Assembly (NCBI GenBank): GCA_002842215.1
Contig: PHCC01000020.1
Span: 1 to 64,000, forward strand
Reading direction: 5' to 3'
DNA length: 64,000 nt
Origin: Betaproteobacteria bacterium HGW-Betaproteobacteria-9
GTDB lineage: Bacteria; Pseudomonadota; Gammaproteobacteria; Burkholderiales; Burkholderiaceae_C
How positions within the stretch are numbered: position 1 is the stretch's first letter; each line of letters begins with the position of its first letter. Shown here one piece after another: positions 1-8,328 of the stretch. The notes beneath the pieces were generated by a model. The model ran no database searches. It had not been told where the DNA came from and was given only the letters and a program-made list of their open reading frames with translations. The position numbers and the translations under genes are program-made.

Positions 1-267
1 CCGTGGCCGCGCGCGCAGCGCGCTTCGTCAACTGATTCGTCGCACTTGTCTGAGCGGAGAGAGCGCAGCGAACGCAGCGAGTTGTGCGACGGGCCACGGT
101 CGCGAGCATCGCAGGGAAGTCGGTGCACCGCACCGACCGCCTCGCCGGCGCGCTGCGGCCTGCCCGCACACGCCTTGGCAGCGTGAGGTGCAACGAACGA
201 AAAAGGCCGATGTGCCCCCACAAAGCACACATCAAGAAACGAAAGGCATGCCACGAAAGGCGGCCTT
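1..267. other. Non-coding stretch with nested inverted repeats
   Basis: No convincing gene lies here; the short open frames have no recognisable content. The first 100 bases hold nested palindromes: CCGTGGCC at 1-8 pairs with GGCCACGG at 92-99, and CGTCGCAC at 38-45 pairs with GTGCGACG at 84-91. An RNA from either strand could therefore fold into a long, interrupted hairpin. It lies beyond the stop codon of the leftward LytTR operon (stop at 268), so it could be its 3' region or a repeat element. I cannot identify it further. Confidence 0.5.
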
Positions 268-1080
268 TCACATGGCTTTGAACTGCCCCGCGTAAAGCCG
301 GCTCACAGGCCACGACTCCGAACGCCCGCGCAGGCGCAAACTGAGCTTGCCGGCTTCGTCGCGGCTGACGCTGTGGATCGCGGTGGCGCGCACCACGGTG
401 CCGCGGTGGATTTGCCAGAACAGGCTGGCGTCGAGCTGCGGCGTCAGGTCTTTGAGCGGGGTGCGGATCAGCAGCTCTTCGCCAGCGGTGAGCACGCGCA
501 CGTATTTGTCGGCGGCCTCGAACACCAGCACCTCGTCGATCGGCACCAGCCGGATCTGCTGCCCCACGCTGGCCTGGATCACGCGCAGGGGCTCGCTGGG
601 CGTGGCCGCCGCCGCGGGCGCAAGCAGGGCGCGCAGTTGGTTCAGCGTGTGTTCTAGCGGCTCGGCCATGTTGGCGGGATTGCGCTGCGCCAGCACCTGC
701 TGCACGCGCTGCACCGTGCGCGCCAGGCGCTCGGGCTGCACCGGCTTGAGCAGGTAGTCCACCGCTTGTGCCTCGAAGGCCTGCACGGCGTACTGGTCGT
801 AGGCGGTGACGAAAACGATGGCCGGGAAAGGCGCCGCGCCCGGGACGCCTTCCGGCCATTCTTCGGCCAGCTGCACGGCGGCTTCCAGGCCACTCAGGCC
901 GGGCATGCGGATGTCGAGAAAAAGCACCTGCGGTTTCAGCGCCAGCGCCTGCGTCACCGCGGCGGCACCGTTGCCCACCGTGGCCAGCAAGTGCAGCCCG
1001 GGCCAGGCGCGCGCGAGCTCGGCCTGCAGCGCTGCGGCGAGCAGCGGTTCGTCTTCGGCGATGAGGGCGGTGGCGTTCAT
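268..1080 (-). CDS. LytTR-family response regulator (LytR/AlgR type)
   Basis: A 270-residue cytoplasmic two-component regulator. An N-terminal receiver domain (about 1-125) shows the acidic pocket E9/D10 and the phospho-acceptor D56 in VLFLDIRMPG, with the conserved lysine in YLLKPVQ. After a linker of about 35 residues comes a C-terminal LytTR DNA-binding domain (about 165-268) with the typical EVLVFEAADKYV and FWQIHRGTVV segments. The ATG overlaps the stop of the upstream histidine kinase gene by four bases (ATGA), so the pair is translationally coupled and almost certainly a cognate system. AlgR-like regulators bind direct repeats and often control membrane or surface genes. Here the three membrane protein genes at the head of the same operon are plausible targets or sensors (inference). 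Length and domains fit the family well. Confidence 0.93.
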   Translation of the reverse strand: MNATALIAEDEPLLAAALQAELARAWPGLHLLATVGNGAAAVTQALALKPQVLFLDIRMPGLSGLEAAVQLAEEWPEGVPGAAPFPAIVFVTAYDQYAVQAFEAQAVDYLLKPVQPERLARTVQRVQQVLAQRNPANMAEPLEHTLNQLRALLAPAAAATPSEPLRVIQASVGQQIRLVPIDEVLVFEAADKYVRVLTAGEELLIRTPLKDLTPQLDASLFWQIHRGTVVRATAIHSVSRDEAGKLSLRLRGRSESWPVSRLYAGQFKAM

Positions 1081-2174
1081 GGCTGTGGTGTGTTCAACAA
1101 AGGCAACTGGATGCGCACCGTGGCGCCGCGGCCGGGCTGCGCGCTCAGGTCGACGCGCCCGCCGCCAGGCAGGCTGGCCACGCGCTCACGCACCTGCGAC
1201 AGACCAAAGCCGCTGCCACATTGCGCGGCGCTGAACGCATCCATGCCGACGCCGGTATCGATCACTTCCAGCAGCAACTGACCGGTGCCCGTGGTGCTCG
1301 CGCGGATGTCGATGCGCCCACCGTCGAGTTTGGGCTCCAGCCCGTGGCGGATGGCGTTTTCCACCAGCGGCTGCAGCAGCAGCGGCGGCACGGGGTGCCG
1401 CTGCAGCGCCGCGGGCAGGTCCAGCGTGTAGGCCAGGCGCGGCCCCATGCGCACGGCCATGAGTTCGAGGTAGTCGCGCAGGCGGGCGAACTCGTCGGCC
1501 AGGGTGTGGCTACCGGTCGAGCCGTCGGTGCGCGAGGCGCGCAGGGTGGCGCGCAGGTAGTCGTTGAGGCGATCCAGCATGCCAATGGCGCGCGGCGGGT
1601 CGGTGGCGATCAGGGCGCGCAGGTTGGCCAGGGTGTTGAACAGCATGTGCGGTTCGAGCTGGGTTTCCAGCAGCTTGAGCCGCGCCTCGGTGGCCTGGCG
1701 CTGCAGGTCCTGATTGCGCGCGCGCTGGTAGAAGCTGAACAGGAAGCCCAGGCTGATGCCCAGGGTGGAGAGCCAGAAACCGAAGAAGCGCAACGGTGAA
1801 TCCGTCAGCAGCGCCCAGGTGGAGTGGCCGGTGTAGGCGTCGCCCACGAGGGTGCCCAGGGTGTAGCCGATCACGATGCCGGCCAGCAGGTAGGCGAGCA
1901 TGCGCAGGGACAGCGCCCAGTAGTGCGGCCCCTGCGTGCCGAGCAGGCGGTGCAGCGCGATGCGGCCGGGATCGGTGAGGAACCAGATGGCGGTGCTGAT
2001 GGCGTAGCTGTAGACCAGGGCCGCGTCGAGGCTGTGGTTCTTGTGGCCCGAACCCCACTGGAACAGCGCGATCAGCAGCGCCACGGCCCAGACGATGCCC
2101 ATGCGCTGCGCCACGCCGCGGCGGCTGTCGGGGGGCAGCCAGCGCAGCAGGGCGGGGTCGGGGCGCAGGGTCAT
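1077..2174 (-). CDS. LytS/AlgZ-type membrane histidine kinase (His_kinase family)
   Basis: A sensor kinase of the short LytS/AlgZ/YehU class. Several hydrophobic segments lie in the first ~150 residues (for example VWAVALLIALFQW, MLAYLLAGIVIGYTL and FFGFWLSTLGISLGFLF). A short coiled coil follows (QRARNQDLQRQATEARLKLL), then the His_kinase box with H176 in QLEPHMLFNTL and a compact ATPase domain with the N-box LVENAIRHGLEP and a G-box DTGVGM. I chose the ATG at 2174 (365 residues). A GTG at 2240 would add 22 residues and overlap the preceding gene by 17 bases; neither start has a clear Shine-Dalgarno sequence. The stop overlaps the start of the LytTR regulator, its evident partner. The stimulus is unknown; the adjacent small membrane proteins may feed into it. 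Confidence 0.9.
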   Translation of the reverse strand: MTLRPDPALLRWLPPDSRRGVAQRMGIVWAVALLIALFQWGSGHKNHSLDAALVYSYAISTAIWFLTDPGRIALHRLLGTQGPHYWALSLRMLAYLLAGIVIGYTLGTLVGDAYTGHSTWALLTDSPLRFFGFWLSTLGISLGFLFSFYQRARNQDLQRQATEARLKLLETQLEPHMLFNTLANLRALIATDPPRAIGMLDRLNDYLRATLRASRTDGSTGSHTLADEFARLRDYLELMAVRMGPRLAYTLDLPAALQRHPVPPLLLQPLVENAIRHGLEPKLDGGRIDIRASTTGTGQLLLEVIDTGVGMDAFSAAQCGSGFGLSQVRERVASLPGGGRVDLSAQPGRGATVRIQLPLLNTPQP

Positions 2175-2223
2175 GGGCAGCAGCAGCCGTTGGTGTGACG
2201 CGGACGATTCTGGCACGCTGACC

Positions 2224-2877
2224 TCAGCCGGCGAAAGCACCCAGCCGGGTTGCGACGGGCGCTGGAACGGTGTGCCGGATGTGCCACTCGGCCCAGAGCA
2301 GGTTGGGCACCCAGCACAGCCAGGCGATAGCGGCGTAGACCGGTGCCAGCGGCAGGCCGCTGACGAAGGACAGCGGCAGGTAGAGCCGCAGCGTCACGGC
2401 CGCGCAGGCGAGCGCAAAGTTGCGCAGCATCCAGCGCCGGTGTTCGTCAACCCGGCCCTGGCGGATGGCGCGGTAGGCACGCCAGCCGCTGGCGAGCCAG
2501 AGCAGGGCGAGCAGACCGAAGCCGAAGTTGGCCACCGGGCCGCCGAAGGTGTTGGGCGCCAGCAGCAGGCCGGAGACGCCGCCGGCCAGCACGCCGCCGC
2601 CAAGGTAGACGCGGCCGAGCCAGCGGTGCAGGCGCGGGAGCCGCGCGCGCAGCGCGGGCAGGAACTGCCAGGGGCCGATCAGCAGCGCGAGGGCGGCGGC
2701 CATCACGTGCACGTAGAACACGGCGGGGTGGTGGCGGGCGAAGCTGGCCTGGAATTCGGGCGCGGTGGCCGGCACCTCGGGCAGCAGGCCGTAGAGCACC
2801 CAGGCGTAGGCGCCCACGCCGAGGCAGAGCAGGGTCAGTGTCCACCAGGCGATGGAAGGGTCGGGGCGGTTCGTCAT
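2224..2877 (-). CDS. DUF2306-like multi-spanning membrane protein
   Basis: A 217-residue inner-membrane protein with about six hydrophobic helices (for example WTLTLLCLGVGAYAWVLYGL, VMAAALALLIGPWQFLP and FGFGLLALLWLASGW). The conserved histidine-rich helix ends HVMAAALALLIGPWQF, RLHRWLGRVYL and EHRRWMLRNFAL are characteristic of the DUF2306 group, whose biochemical function is not established. The start at 2877 overlaps the stop of the 2TM gene by four bases (ATGA), which decides it over a much longer open frame reaching 3255. It is the third gene of a five-gene operon that ends in a LytS/LytTR two-component system. A second, shorter relative lies at 3237-3668, so the operon carries two copies of this fold. 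Heme- or redox-related roles have been guessed from the histidines; nothing in the sequence proves this. Confidence 0.8.
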   Translation of the reverse strand: MTNRPDPSIAWWTLTLLCLGVGAYAWVLYGLLPEVPATAPEFQASFARHHPAVFYVHVMAAALALLIGPWQFLPALRARLPRLHRWLGRVYLGGGVLAGGVSGLLLAPNTFGGPVANFGFGLLALLWLASGWRAYRAIRQGRVDEHRRWMLRNFALACAAVTLRLYLPLSFVSGLPLAPVYAAIAWLCWVPNLLWAEWHIRHTVPAPVATRLGAFAG

Positions 2878-3182
2878 GGTTGTTTTCCGTTGGAGGCGGC
2901 GTACAGGCGCTGGCGCTCTCGCTCCACCAGCCGCTGGCGCAGGTCCGAGCCGGCGCCGAAACCGAACACGCCCAGGCCGTGCATGAGCAAGCCGAAACCC
3001 CAGCCCAGGGCCGGCGCCACCGGCCACAGGTGGCCTTGCCACCAGCCCAGCACGGTCAGGCCGCTGATGACGCAGACGTAGATGAAGGCGTGGGTGTACC
3101 AGCCCAGGCGGGCCTTGACGCGGCGTTGCGCGAGGCGCTCGAGTTCGGGGGGCAGCGTGAAGGGGTTGGCGGTGGGGTTCAT
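2874..3182 (-). CDS. 2TM-domain small membrane protein
   Basis: A 102-residue protein with the layout of the 2TM domain. An amphipathic, charged N-terminus (LERLAQRRVKARLGWYTH) leads into a first helix (AFIYVCVISGLTVLGWW). A second helix follows (VAPALGWGFGLLMHGLGVFGF) and a basic/acidic tail ends in RQRLVERERQRLY. In other bacteria this domain occurs alone or fused to or beside LytTR regulators and His_kinase proteins, matching its place in this operon. It may act as a small membrane accessory of the downstream kinase (inference). It is preceded by AGGA about ten bases before the ATG and overlaps the next gene by four bases. Confidence 0.82.
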   Translation of the reverse strand: MNPTANPFTLPPELERLAQRRVKARLGWYTHAFIYVCVISGLTVLGWWQGHLWPVAPALGWGFGLLMHGLGVFGFGAGSDLRQRLVERERQRLYAASNGKQP

Positions 3183-3236
3183 GGTGATGGTCCTGATGTG
3201 AAAGCCGCGGTGAAGCAGATGCGGTGAAGCGGGAGT

Positions 3237-3668
3237 TCAAAGCCAGCCCATCCACTCACCCCAGACCAGCTGGCCGAGGTAGCGGTTGGGCAGCAGGGTG
3301 AAGGCGCCGGCCACGAGGCAGGCGCTGACGTACAGCGTGGTCATGGCGATGCGGTGGCGCCGGATATGGCCGCGCAGCAGGGCACGAAAGGCAAAAAAGA
3401 GCGTGCCAAAGGTGACCGGCACCAGCAGGTGGATGGGGGTGTAGCCGGCGATGTTGGGCAGCTTGAAGTCTCGGATGAACAAGGCGGTGATGGCGGTGAC
3501 CAGCATCAACGTGACCCAGGCGTAGCCTGCGGCGCGGTGCAGGCGCGGGCGTTGCGTGCCGACGTGCTGCGTGGCGTGCCCGCGGCGCGCCCACAGGGCA
3601 AGCGGTCCCAGCGCGAGGGCGCCCAGCGCAGCGCTGAGGTGGATGGCGATGAGGGGTGTGAGGGTCAT
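3237..3668 (-). CDS. DUF2306-like membrane protein (short form)
   Basis: A 143-residue protein with four hydrophobic helices and the same signatures as its neighbour: histidines in IAIHLSAALGALALGP, RLHRAAGYAWV and IRRHRIAMTTLY, the last being a hallmark of DUF2306-like proteins. It heads the leftward five-gene operon; 54 bases separate it from the 2TM gene. The ATG at 3668 is preferred over a longer out-of-family extension upstream. The function is unknown. Occurrence of two relatives around a 2TM protein and upstream of a two-component system suggests a membrane module sensed or controlled by that system (inference only). Confidence 0.78.
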   Translation of the reverse strand: MTLTPLIAIHLSAALGALALGPLALWARRGHATQHVGTQRPRLHRAAGYAWVTLMLVTAITALFIRDFKLPNIAGYTPIHLLVPVTFGTLFFAFRALLRGHIRRHRIAMTTLYVSACLVAGAFTLLPNRYLGQLVWGEWMGWL

Positions 3669-3887
3669 GTTGGGCTCCGGCGGGCGTTGCTCGGTGGGGG
3701 CCCGTGGCGTGACTGTGCCGCTGGCCCGATGCGGGCGCGAGCGCTTTGCGATGGAGCGCCGGAATGGGGGTGTGAAATGCCGCCAGTGAGCGCGAAACGT
3801 GGGGCCGGTGCACCGGCTGCAGATCCCGGGCCGAGGGCTGCGGTGTTCCTACAATGGGTGCGACCCGACCGAACCTGAGGACTCCCC

Positions 3888-4475
3888 ATGACAGACACCT
3901 TGCGCCGACACCTGTTTCGATCCGGCCTGCTGGTGGCTGGAGCGCTGTCCATCGGGGCACTGACCGGCTGCGCGGCGCTGCAACCCGGCCCGCGCACCGT
4001 CAAGATTTCCGAGAAGAGGCTGATGGAGGTGATCGCGCGCCAGTTTCCGCGCAGCAACCGTTACCTGGAGCTGTTCGACGTCACGCTGGACACGCCCAGG
4101 CTGCGGCTGATGCCGGTGGAGAACCGCATCGGCACGCAGCTGGATTTCACCGTCGGCATGCCATTGGTGGAAACGCGCACGCAGCGCGGCACGCTCAGCC
4201 TGAGTTACGGGCTGCGGCTGGAGCCGAGTGACAACACGGTGCGCCTGACCGATGTGCGGCTGGAAAACATGCTGCTGCCTGATGTGGCGCCGGTGCACGC
4301 GGCGCGTTTCAAACGCCTGGGTGGCGCGCTGGTCGAGGGGCTGCTGCCGGATCTGGTGGTGCACCGCATCAAGCCCCAAGACCTGGAGGCGGTCGGGCGG
4401 CGGGGTTACCAGCCCGGCGCGTTGCGCGTGGTGCCCGGCGGGCTGGAACTGCAGCTCGATCCCTTGCCACGTTGA
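3888..4475 (+). CDS. DUF1439-type outer-membrane lipoprotein (YceB-like)
   Basis: A 195-residue lipoprotein. The signal peptide (RSGLLVAGALSIGALTGC) ends in a lipobox with lipidated Cys28. The mature part resembles the DUF1439/YceB group: KISEKRLMEVIARQFPRSNRYLELFDVTLDTP followed by strands describing RLMPVENRIGTQLDF and a C-terminal LEAVGRRGYQPGALRVVPGGLEL. These proteins are thought to be periplasm-facing lipoproteins of the SMP/TULIP-like fold; the ligand is unknown. The gene is divergent from the DUF2306/LytTR operon (219 bases between) and is followed 53 bases later by a strong intrinsic terminator, so it is probably monocistronic. Confidence 0.8.
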   Translation: MTDTLRRHLFRSGLLVAGALSIGALTGCAALQPGPRTVKISEKRLMEVIARQFPRSNRYLELFDVTLDTPRLRLMPVENRIGTQLDFTVGMPLVETRTQRGTLSLSYGLRLEPSDNTVRLTDVRLENMLLPDVAPVHAARFKRLGGALVEGLLPDLVVHRIKPQDLEAVGRRGYQPGALRVVPGGLELQLDPLPR

Positions 4476-4528
4476 ACCTGCGCCGCCTAGAGGGTGCGGC
4501 AGCGCCAGCGGGTACGATAGAACGCTAC

Positions 4529-4560
4529 GAACAGGCCAGTGGTTGGCCTGTTCTTTTTTT
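4529..4560 (+). terminator. Rho-independent terminator after the lipoprotein gene
   Basis: A perfect ten-base-pair stem, GAACAGGCCA (4529-4538) with TGGCCTGTTC (4544-4553), has a five-base loop and runs into TTCTTTTTTT. It sits between the lipoprotein stop (4475) and the uppP start (4589), so it insulates uppP, whose promoter must lie nearby. Confidence 0.88.
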
Positions 4561-4588
4561 GTGACGCGCGCCCCGCGCCGGATGCTGT

Positions 4589-5413
4589 ATGGATGTTGTG
4601 TTGCTGATCAAGGCCGCCCTGATGGGCATTGTGGAGGGCCTGACCGAGTTTCTGCCGATTTCTTCCACCGGTCACCTGATCCTGGCCGGGAGTTTGCTGG
4701 GTTTTCACGACGAGCGGGCCAAGGTGTTCGAGATCGCGATCCAGACTGGCGCGATCTTCGCGGTGATCATCGTGTACTGGCAACGCCTGCGCGCCACGCT
4801 GCTGGGCCTGTCCTCGCAACCCACGGCGCAGCGCTTCACCCTGAACGTGGTCATTGGTTGCCTGCCCGCTGTCGTGCTGGGCTTGTTGCTCGGCAAGGCC
4901 ATCAAGGCGCACCTGTTCACGCCGACGGTGGTGGCCACCGCGTTCATCCTGGGGGCCTTTGTCATCCTCTGGGCCGAGCGGCGCCAGCAGGCCAGTGTGC
5001 GCGTGCACGATCTGGACGATCTCACCGCGCTGGACGCGCTGAAGGTGGGGCTGGCGCAGTGTTTCGGCCTGATTCCCGGCACCAGCCGTTCGGGCTCCAC
5101 CATCATCGGCGGGATGCTGTTTGGTCTGTCGCGCAAGGTGGCGACCGATTTCAGTTTTTTCCTGGGTATCCCGATCCTGATCGGTGCCGGCGCCTACAGC
5201 CTCTACAAGGCGCGCGACATGCTCTCGATGGCCGATCTGCCGCTGTTTGCCGTGGGCCTGCTGTTCGCGTTTCTGAGCGCCTGGGTCTGTATCCGCTGGC
5301 TGCTGCGCTACGTGGCCAGCCACAGCTTCGTGCCGTTCGCCTGGTACCGCATCGCCTTTGGTGCGCTGATCCTGCTGACCGCCCATTTCGGCTGGGTGGA
5401 CTGGAAAGCTTGA
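4589..5413 (+). CDS. uppP: Undecaprenyl-diphosphatase UppP/BacA
   Basis: A 274-residue integral membrane phosphatase that converts undecaprenyl diphosphate to the monophosphate, recycling the lipid carrier for peptidoglycan and other wall polymers; overexpression gives bacitracin resistance. Both family signatures are present: [14 protein letters not shown] at residues 16-29 and [10 protein letters not shown] starting at residue 163, which together form the active site. About eight hydrophobic helices follow the known topology. Length is typical (265-280). It lies just downstream of an intrinsic terminator and is convergent with a PAS histidine kinase, with only six bases between the two stop codons. 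Confidence 0.97.
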   Translation: MDVVLLIKAALMGIVEGLTEFLPISSTGHLILAGSLLGFHDERAKVFEIAIQTGAIFAVIIVYWQRLRATLLGLSSQPTAQRFTLNVVIGCLPAVVLGLLLGKAIKAHLFTPTVVATAFILGAFVILWAERRQQASVRVHDLDDLTALDALKVGLAQCFGLIPGTSRSGSTIIGGMLFGLSRKVATDFSFFLGIPILIGAGAYSLYKARDMLSMADLPLFAVGLLFAFLSAWVCIRWLLRYVASHSFVPFAWYRIAFGALILLTAHFGWVDWKA

Positions 5414-5419
5414 AACACC

Positions 5420-7360
5420 TCAGGGCAGCGAATCTGGCGATGCCTCGCCGGGCAGCGTGAAACAGAACGTGGCCCCCTGACCGGGTGCGGCTTCGGCATG
5501 GAGCACGCCACCATGGCGCTGCACGATGCGCTGCGCCGTAGCCAGACCGATGCCCAGACCCTCGAACTCGTGTGGCTGGTGCAGTCGCTGGAAAGGCTGA
5601 AACAGCTTTTCGGCGCGGCTCATGTCGAAACCCGCACCGTTGTCGCTCACGCAGAAGTGGGTCTGACCGTCGGCCTCGCGGGCGAACACCCGGATGTGTG
5701 CCTGCGGTGTGGTGGCGGTGTATTTCCAGGCGTTGTGCAACAGGTTCTGCAGCAGGGCATCGACCAGCGAAGGATCGGCTGAGGCGTGAAGATCGGGTTC
5801 CACCGACCAGGAGACCGATCGTTGCGGTGACTCGGCGGTCAGTTCTTCCAGCAGGCGTGTGGCGATGGCGCTGAGGTTGACGGGTTGGCACGCCACTTCG
5901 CCGCGACCGATCTGCGAAAGCTGCAGCAGGCCGTCGATGAGCAGGCCCATTTTTTTGCTGGCGCCCATGATGCGCTGCAAGTGGGTTCTGCTGGTGTCGT
6001 CGAGTGTGGGGTTGTCTTCGCCCAGCGCCTGGGCAAAGCCGTTGATGATGCGCAGCGGCGAACGCAGGTCGTGGGCCACGGCGTAGGAATAGCTTTCCAG
6101 TTCGTCGTAGGCGGCCTTGAGGTCGCGTGTGCGCTCTTGGATGCGCAGTTCCAGCGAAGCGTTAAGACGGCGCACCTCATATTCGGCGCGTTTGCGCTCG
6201 GTGATGTCCTGCGTGACGCCAAAGGCGCGCACGGCCCGACCCTCAACGTCGCGCTCGAATTCGGCCCGCACGCTGAACCAGCGGTCTGCACCGTTGATGC
6301 GGGCGCGGTAGGTCGAGTTGTAGGCCCCCGTGTTTTTCACCGCGTCCATCCACTCCTGAACCAGGCGCTGCTGGTCTTTGGGGTGGGTGAAGCTGTGCAG
6401 CTCCGCGCCACTGAGTTCCGCGCCTGGCAGACCCAGACGCTGGAACGAACCGCTCAGCGCGCGGAAGCGGTCGGTGGCGATGTCGGCCTCCCAGCTGGCA
6501 AAACCCGCCAGGGCCTGCGCCTGGCGCATCAGGCGCTCGTTTTTTCGAACGACCTCATCGGCGGCCTTGAGGTTGGAAACGTCCTGCACCACGGAGATGA
6601 AATAGTCGGGCAACCCGGCCTGCCGGCGCATCAGCGCCACGGTCAGGTGCGCCCACACGGTGTGGCCGTCTTTGTGGATGTAGCGCTTTTCCAGCGCGTA
6701 GCTGTCTCGTGTGCCTGCCAATGCCTGTTTGATGAATTTTTCATCCGGGTCGATGTCGCCGGGGTGGGTGAGATCCTGGAACCGCATGGACAACAGTTCG
6801 TCGGCGGTGTAGCCGACCATCCGGCAAAAGGTCTCGTTCACCCGCAACAGCCGGCCGTCCAGTGCCACGTGCGAGATGCCGGCGGAAGCGTGTTCGAAGG
6901 TGTCGAGAAAACGTTGCTGGCTGATGCGGGCCAGCGCGCTGGCTTCCCGCAGATGCTGGTTTCTCTGTTGCATGAGCCAGATGGCGCCCACGACGACCAA
7001 CTGGGTCAGCAGGTGCCAGAGGTTGAGCCAGAAGGCTTCTCCCGGGTTGTCGAACGCGAACGACAGGTAGGGTTTGACGAGGAAAAAATTGACCAGCACC
7101 ATGCCGAGCAGGGTGCTGAGCATGCCGGCGGCGAATCCGCCGTATAGCGCGGCCAGGGCCGCGGCCAGCGAGAGCGTGATGAAGCGCCCGCCCGACTCCG
7201 CCGGTGCCAGGGCAACACGCAGCCAGGCCGCCAGCAGGGTGAGCAGGATGGCCACCATGAAGCGTTGCCAGGCGCTGCGGGACTGGGGGTCCCAGTCGAG
7301 CAGGCGCTGCCACGGCGGGGCAGCGATGGGCGGTGTGGCGCTTGACGCAGGGATCGTCAT
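5420..7360 (-). CDS. Membrane PAS-domain sensor histidine kinase
   Basis: A 646-residue hybrid of a KdpD-like four-helix membrane module (DUF4118-like, about residues 20-115, with NFFLVKPYLSF) and cytoplasmic sensor domains. Two PAS/PAC units follow (about 135-255 and 265-390; the second PAC contains VRAFGVTQDITERKRAEYEV). Then come a coiled linker, a HisKA dimerisation domain with phospho-acceptor H430 in YAVAHDLRSPLR, and a HATPase_c domain with LLQNLLHNAWKYT and VSDNGAGFDMS. I use the ATG at 7360; a start at 7399 would add 13 unlikely residues. No response regulator lies beside it, so it is an orphan. Its kinase core resembles that of the larger orphan kinase at 35571-38879. Signal unknown. 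Confidence 0.92.
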   Translation of the reverse strand: MTIPASSATPPIAAPPWQRLLDWDPQSRSAWQRFMVAILLTLLAAWLRVALAPAESGGRFITLSLAAALAALYGGFAAGMLSTLLGMVLVNFFLVKPYLSFAFDNPGEAFWLNLWHLLTQLVVVGAIWLMQQRNQHLREASALARISQQRFLDTFEHASAGISHVALDGRLLRVNETFCRMVGYTADELLSMRFQDLTHPGDIDPDEKFIKQALAGTRDSYALEKRYIHKDGHTVWAHLTVALMRRQAGLPDYFISVVQDVSNLKAADEVVRKNERLMRQAQALAGFASWEADIATDRFRALSGSFQRLGLPGAELSGAELHSFTHPKDQQRLVQEWMDAVKNTGAYNSTYRARINGADRWFSVRAEFERDVEGRAVRAFGVTQDITERKRAEYEVRRLNASLELRIQERTRDLKAAYDELESYSYAVAHDLRSPLRIINGFAQALGEDNPTLDDTSRTHLQRIMGASKKMGLLIDGLLQLSQIGRGEVACQPVNLSAIATRLLEELTAESPQRSVSWSVEPDLHASADPSLVDALLQNLLHNAWKYTATTPQAHIRVFAREADGQTHFCVSDNGAGFDMSRAEKLFQPFQRLHQPHEFEGLGIGLATAQRIVQRHGGVLHAEAAPGQGATFCFTLPGEASPDSLP

Positions 7361-7487
7361 GAGGTGGTTGGGGTGTGCCGTTGCCGGCGTGCGGTACACG
7401 CCTGTCCAATTTATACCGGAGCCGGGGTCCGGGCGGTGACGGGGACAGCAGGGGAAACCCGGTGCAGTTTCGCCGTTTGTGTCCCGG

Positions 7488-8327
7488 TCAGGCGCCCAGG
7501 CTGCGCAGGGCGGCGTCGATGGTGGCGGCCGTTTCCTGGGGCTTTTCCATCGGAAACAGGTGGCTGCCTTCCACCATGAGCAGGCGCTCGGGGTGGTCCC
7601 GGCCCACCAGCCTGTGCGTCATGGCCATGCCGACTTGTTTCATCTCCTGCGATTCGGTGCCGCCGATGAAGGCCACCGGGCACGGCAGGGGGTGGCGGCG
7701 CAGCAGCCGGTCAAGGTTGTGGGGCAGGGTGTTGTAGATAGCGGTTTCGACATCGCGCTCGAAACCCAGCACCCGGCGCACCCCTTGCTCGGTGGTCTCG
7801 TCGTGTGTGGCGTGGGCAATGTAGTCGCGCAACACCTGCGGTTCCCAGCGGGCAAAGGCCTTCTTGTGGGCGAAGTGGTCGAAAGCGGCCTGCGCATCGG
7901 GCCAGGCGTTGCGGCGCTTGCGGCTGATCTTGCCGGGCGAGATCGAGCCCACCAGCTGGGTGCGCTTGGCCAGCTCCAGCGCCCGGGCGCGCCAGCCGCC
8001 CAGCACGGGCGAGTCCAGCAGCAACACCCCTTTGACGCCGTGGCCGCCGAGTGCCGGGTGGCGCGCGGCACACATGAGACTCAGGAAACCGCCCAGCGAA
8101 TGACCGACCAGCCAGGCCGGCTGGCCGTGGCGCTCGATCTCCGGGGCCGCGAAATCGGCGAGCTGCTGCACCAGGTGCGGCCAGTTGCTGGTGACGGGGT
8201 ATTTCGGGTCGTGGCCGAATTTCTCGGGCGCCCGCACGGAAAAGCCGCGCGCCCGCAGCGACTTGAACAGCACGCCGTAGGTGCTGGCGGGGAAGCTGTT
8301 GGCGTGGGAGAAGATGATGAGGGACAC
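7488..8327 (-). CDS. Alpha/beta-fold hydrolase
   Basis: A 279-residue cytoplasmic alpha/beta hydrolase. The nucleophile elbow GHSLGG (in WLVGHSLGGFLSLMC) gives the catalytic serine. The oxyanion region is in LIIFSHANSFPA near the N-terminus, and GSHLFPMEKP near the C-terminus supplies the likely catalytic histidine. Substrate cannot be predicted; esterase, lipase or carboxylester hydrolase activities are all possible. It is the last gene of a leftward unit mutS - Anbu peptidase - hydrolase: only one base separates it from the stop of the Anbu gene, so the three are probably cotranscribed. Confidence 0.85.
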   Translation of the reverse strand: MSLIIFSHANSFPASTYGVLFKSLRARGFSVRAPEKFGHDPKYPVTSNWPHLVQQLADFAAPEIERHGQPAWLVGHSLGGFLSLMCAARHPALGGHGVKGVLLLDSPVLGGWRARALELAKRTQLVGSISPGKISRKRRNAWPDAQAAFDHFAHKKAFARWEPQVLRDYIAHATHDETTEQGVRRVLGFERDVETAIYNTLPHNLDRLLRRHPLPCPVAFIGGTESQEMKQVGMAMTHRLVGRDHPERLLMVEGSHLFPMEKPQETAATIDAALRSLGA

Positions 8328-8328
8328 G

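Noticed and set aside
2878..3255. Extension of the DUF2306 gene to 3255
   Set aside because: It overlaps the 2TM gene in another frame; the ATG at 2877 overlaps the 2TM stop as in coupled genes.
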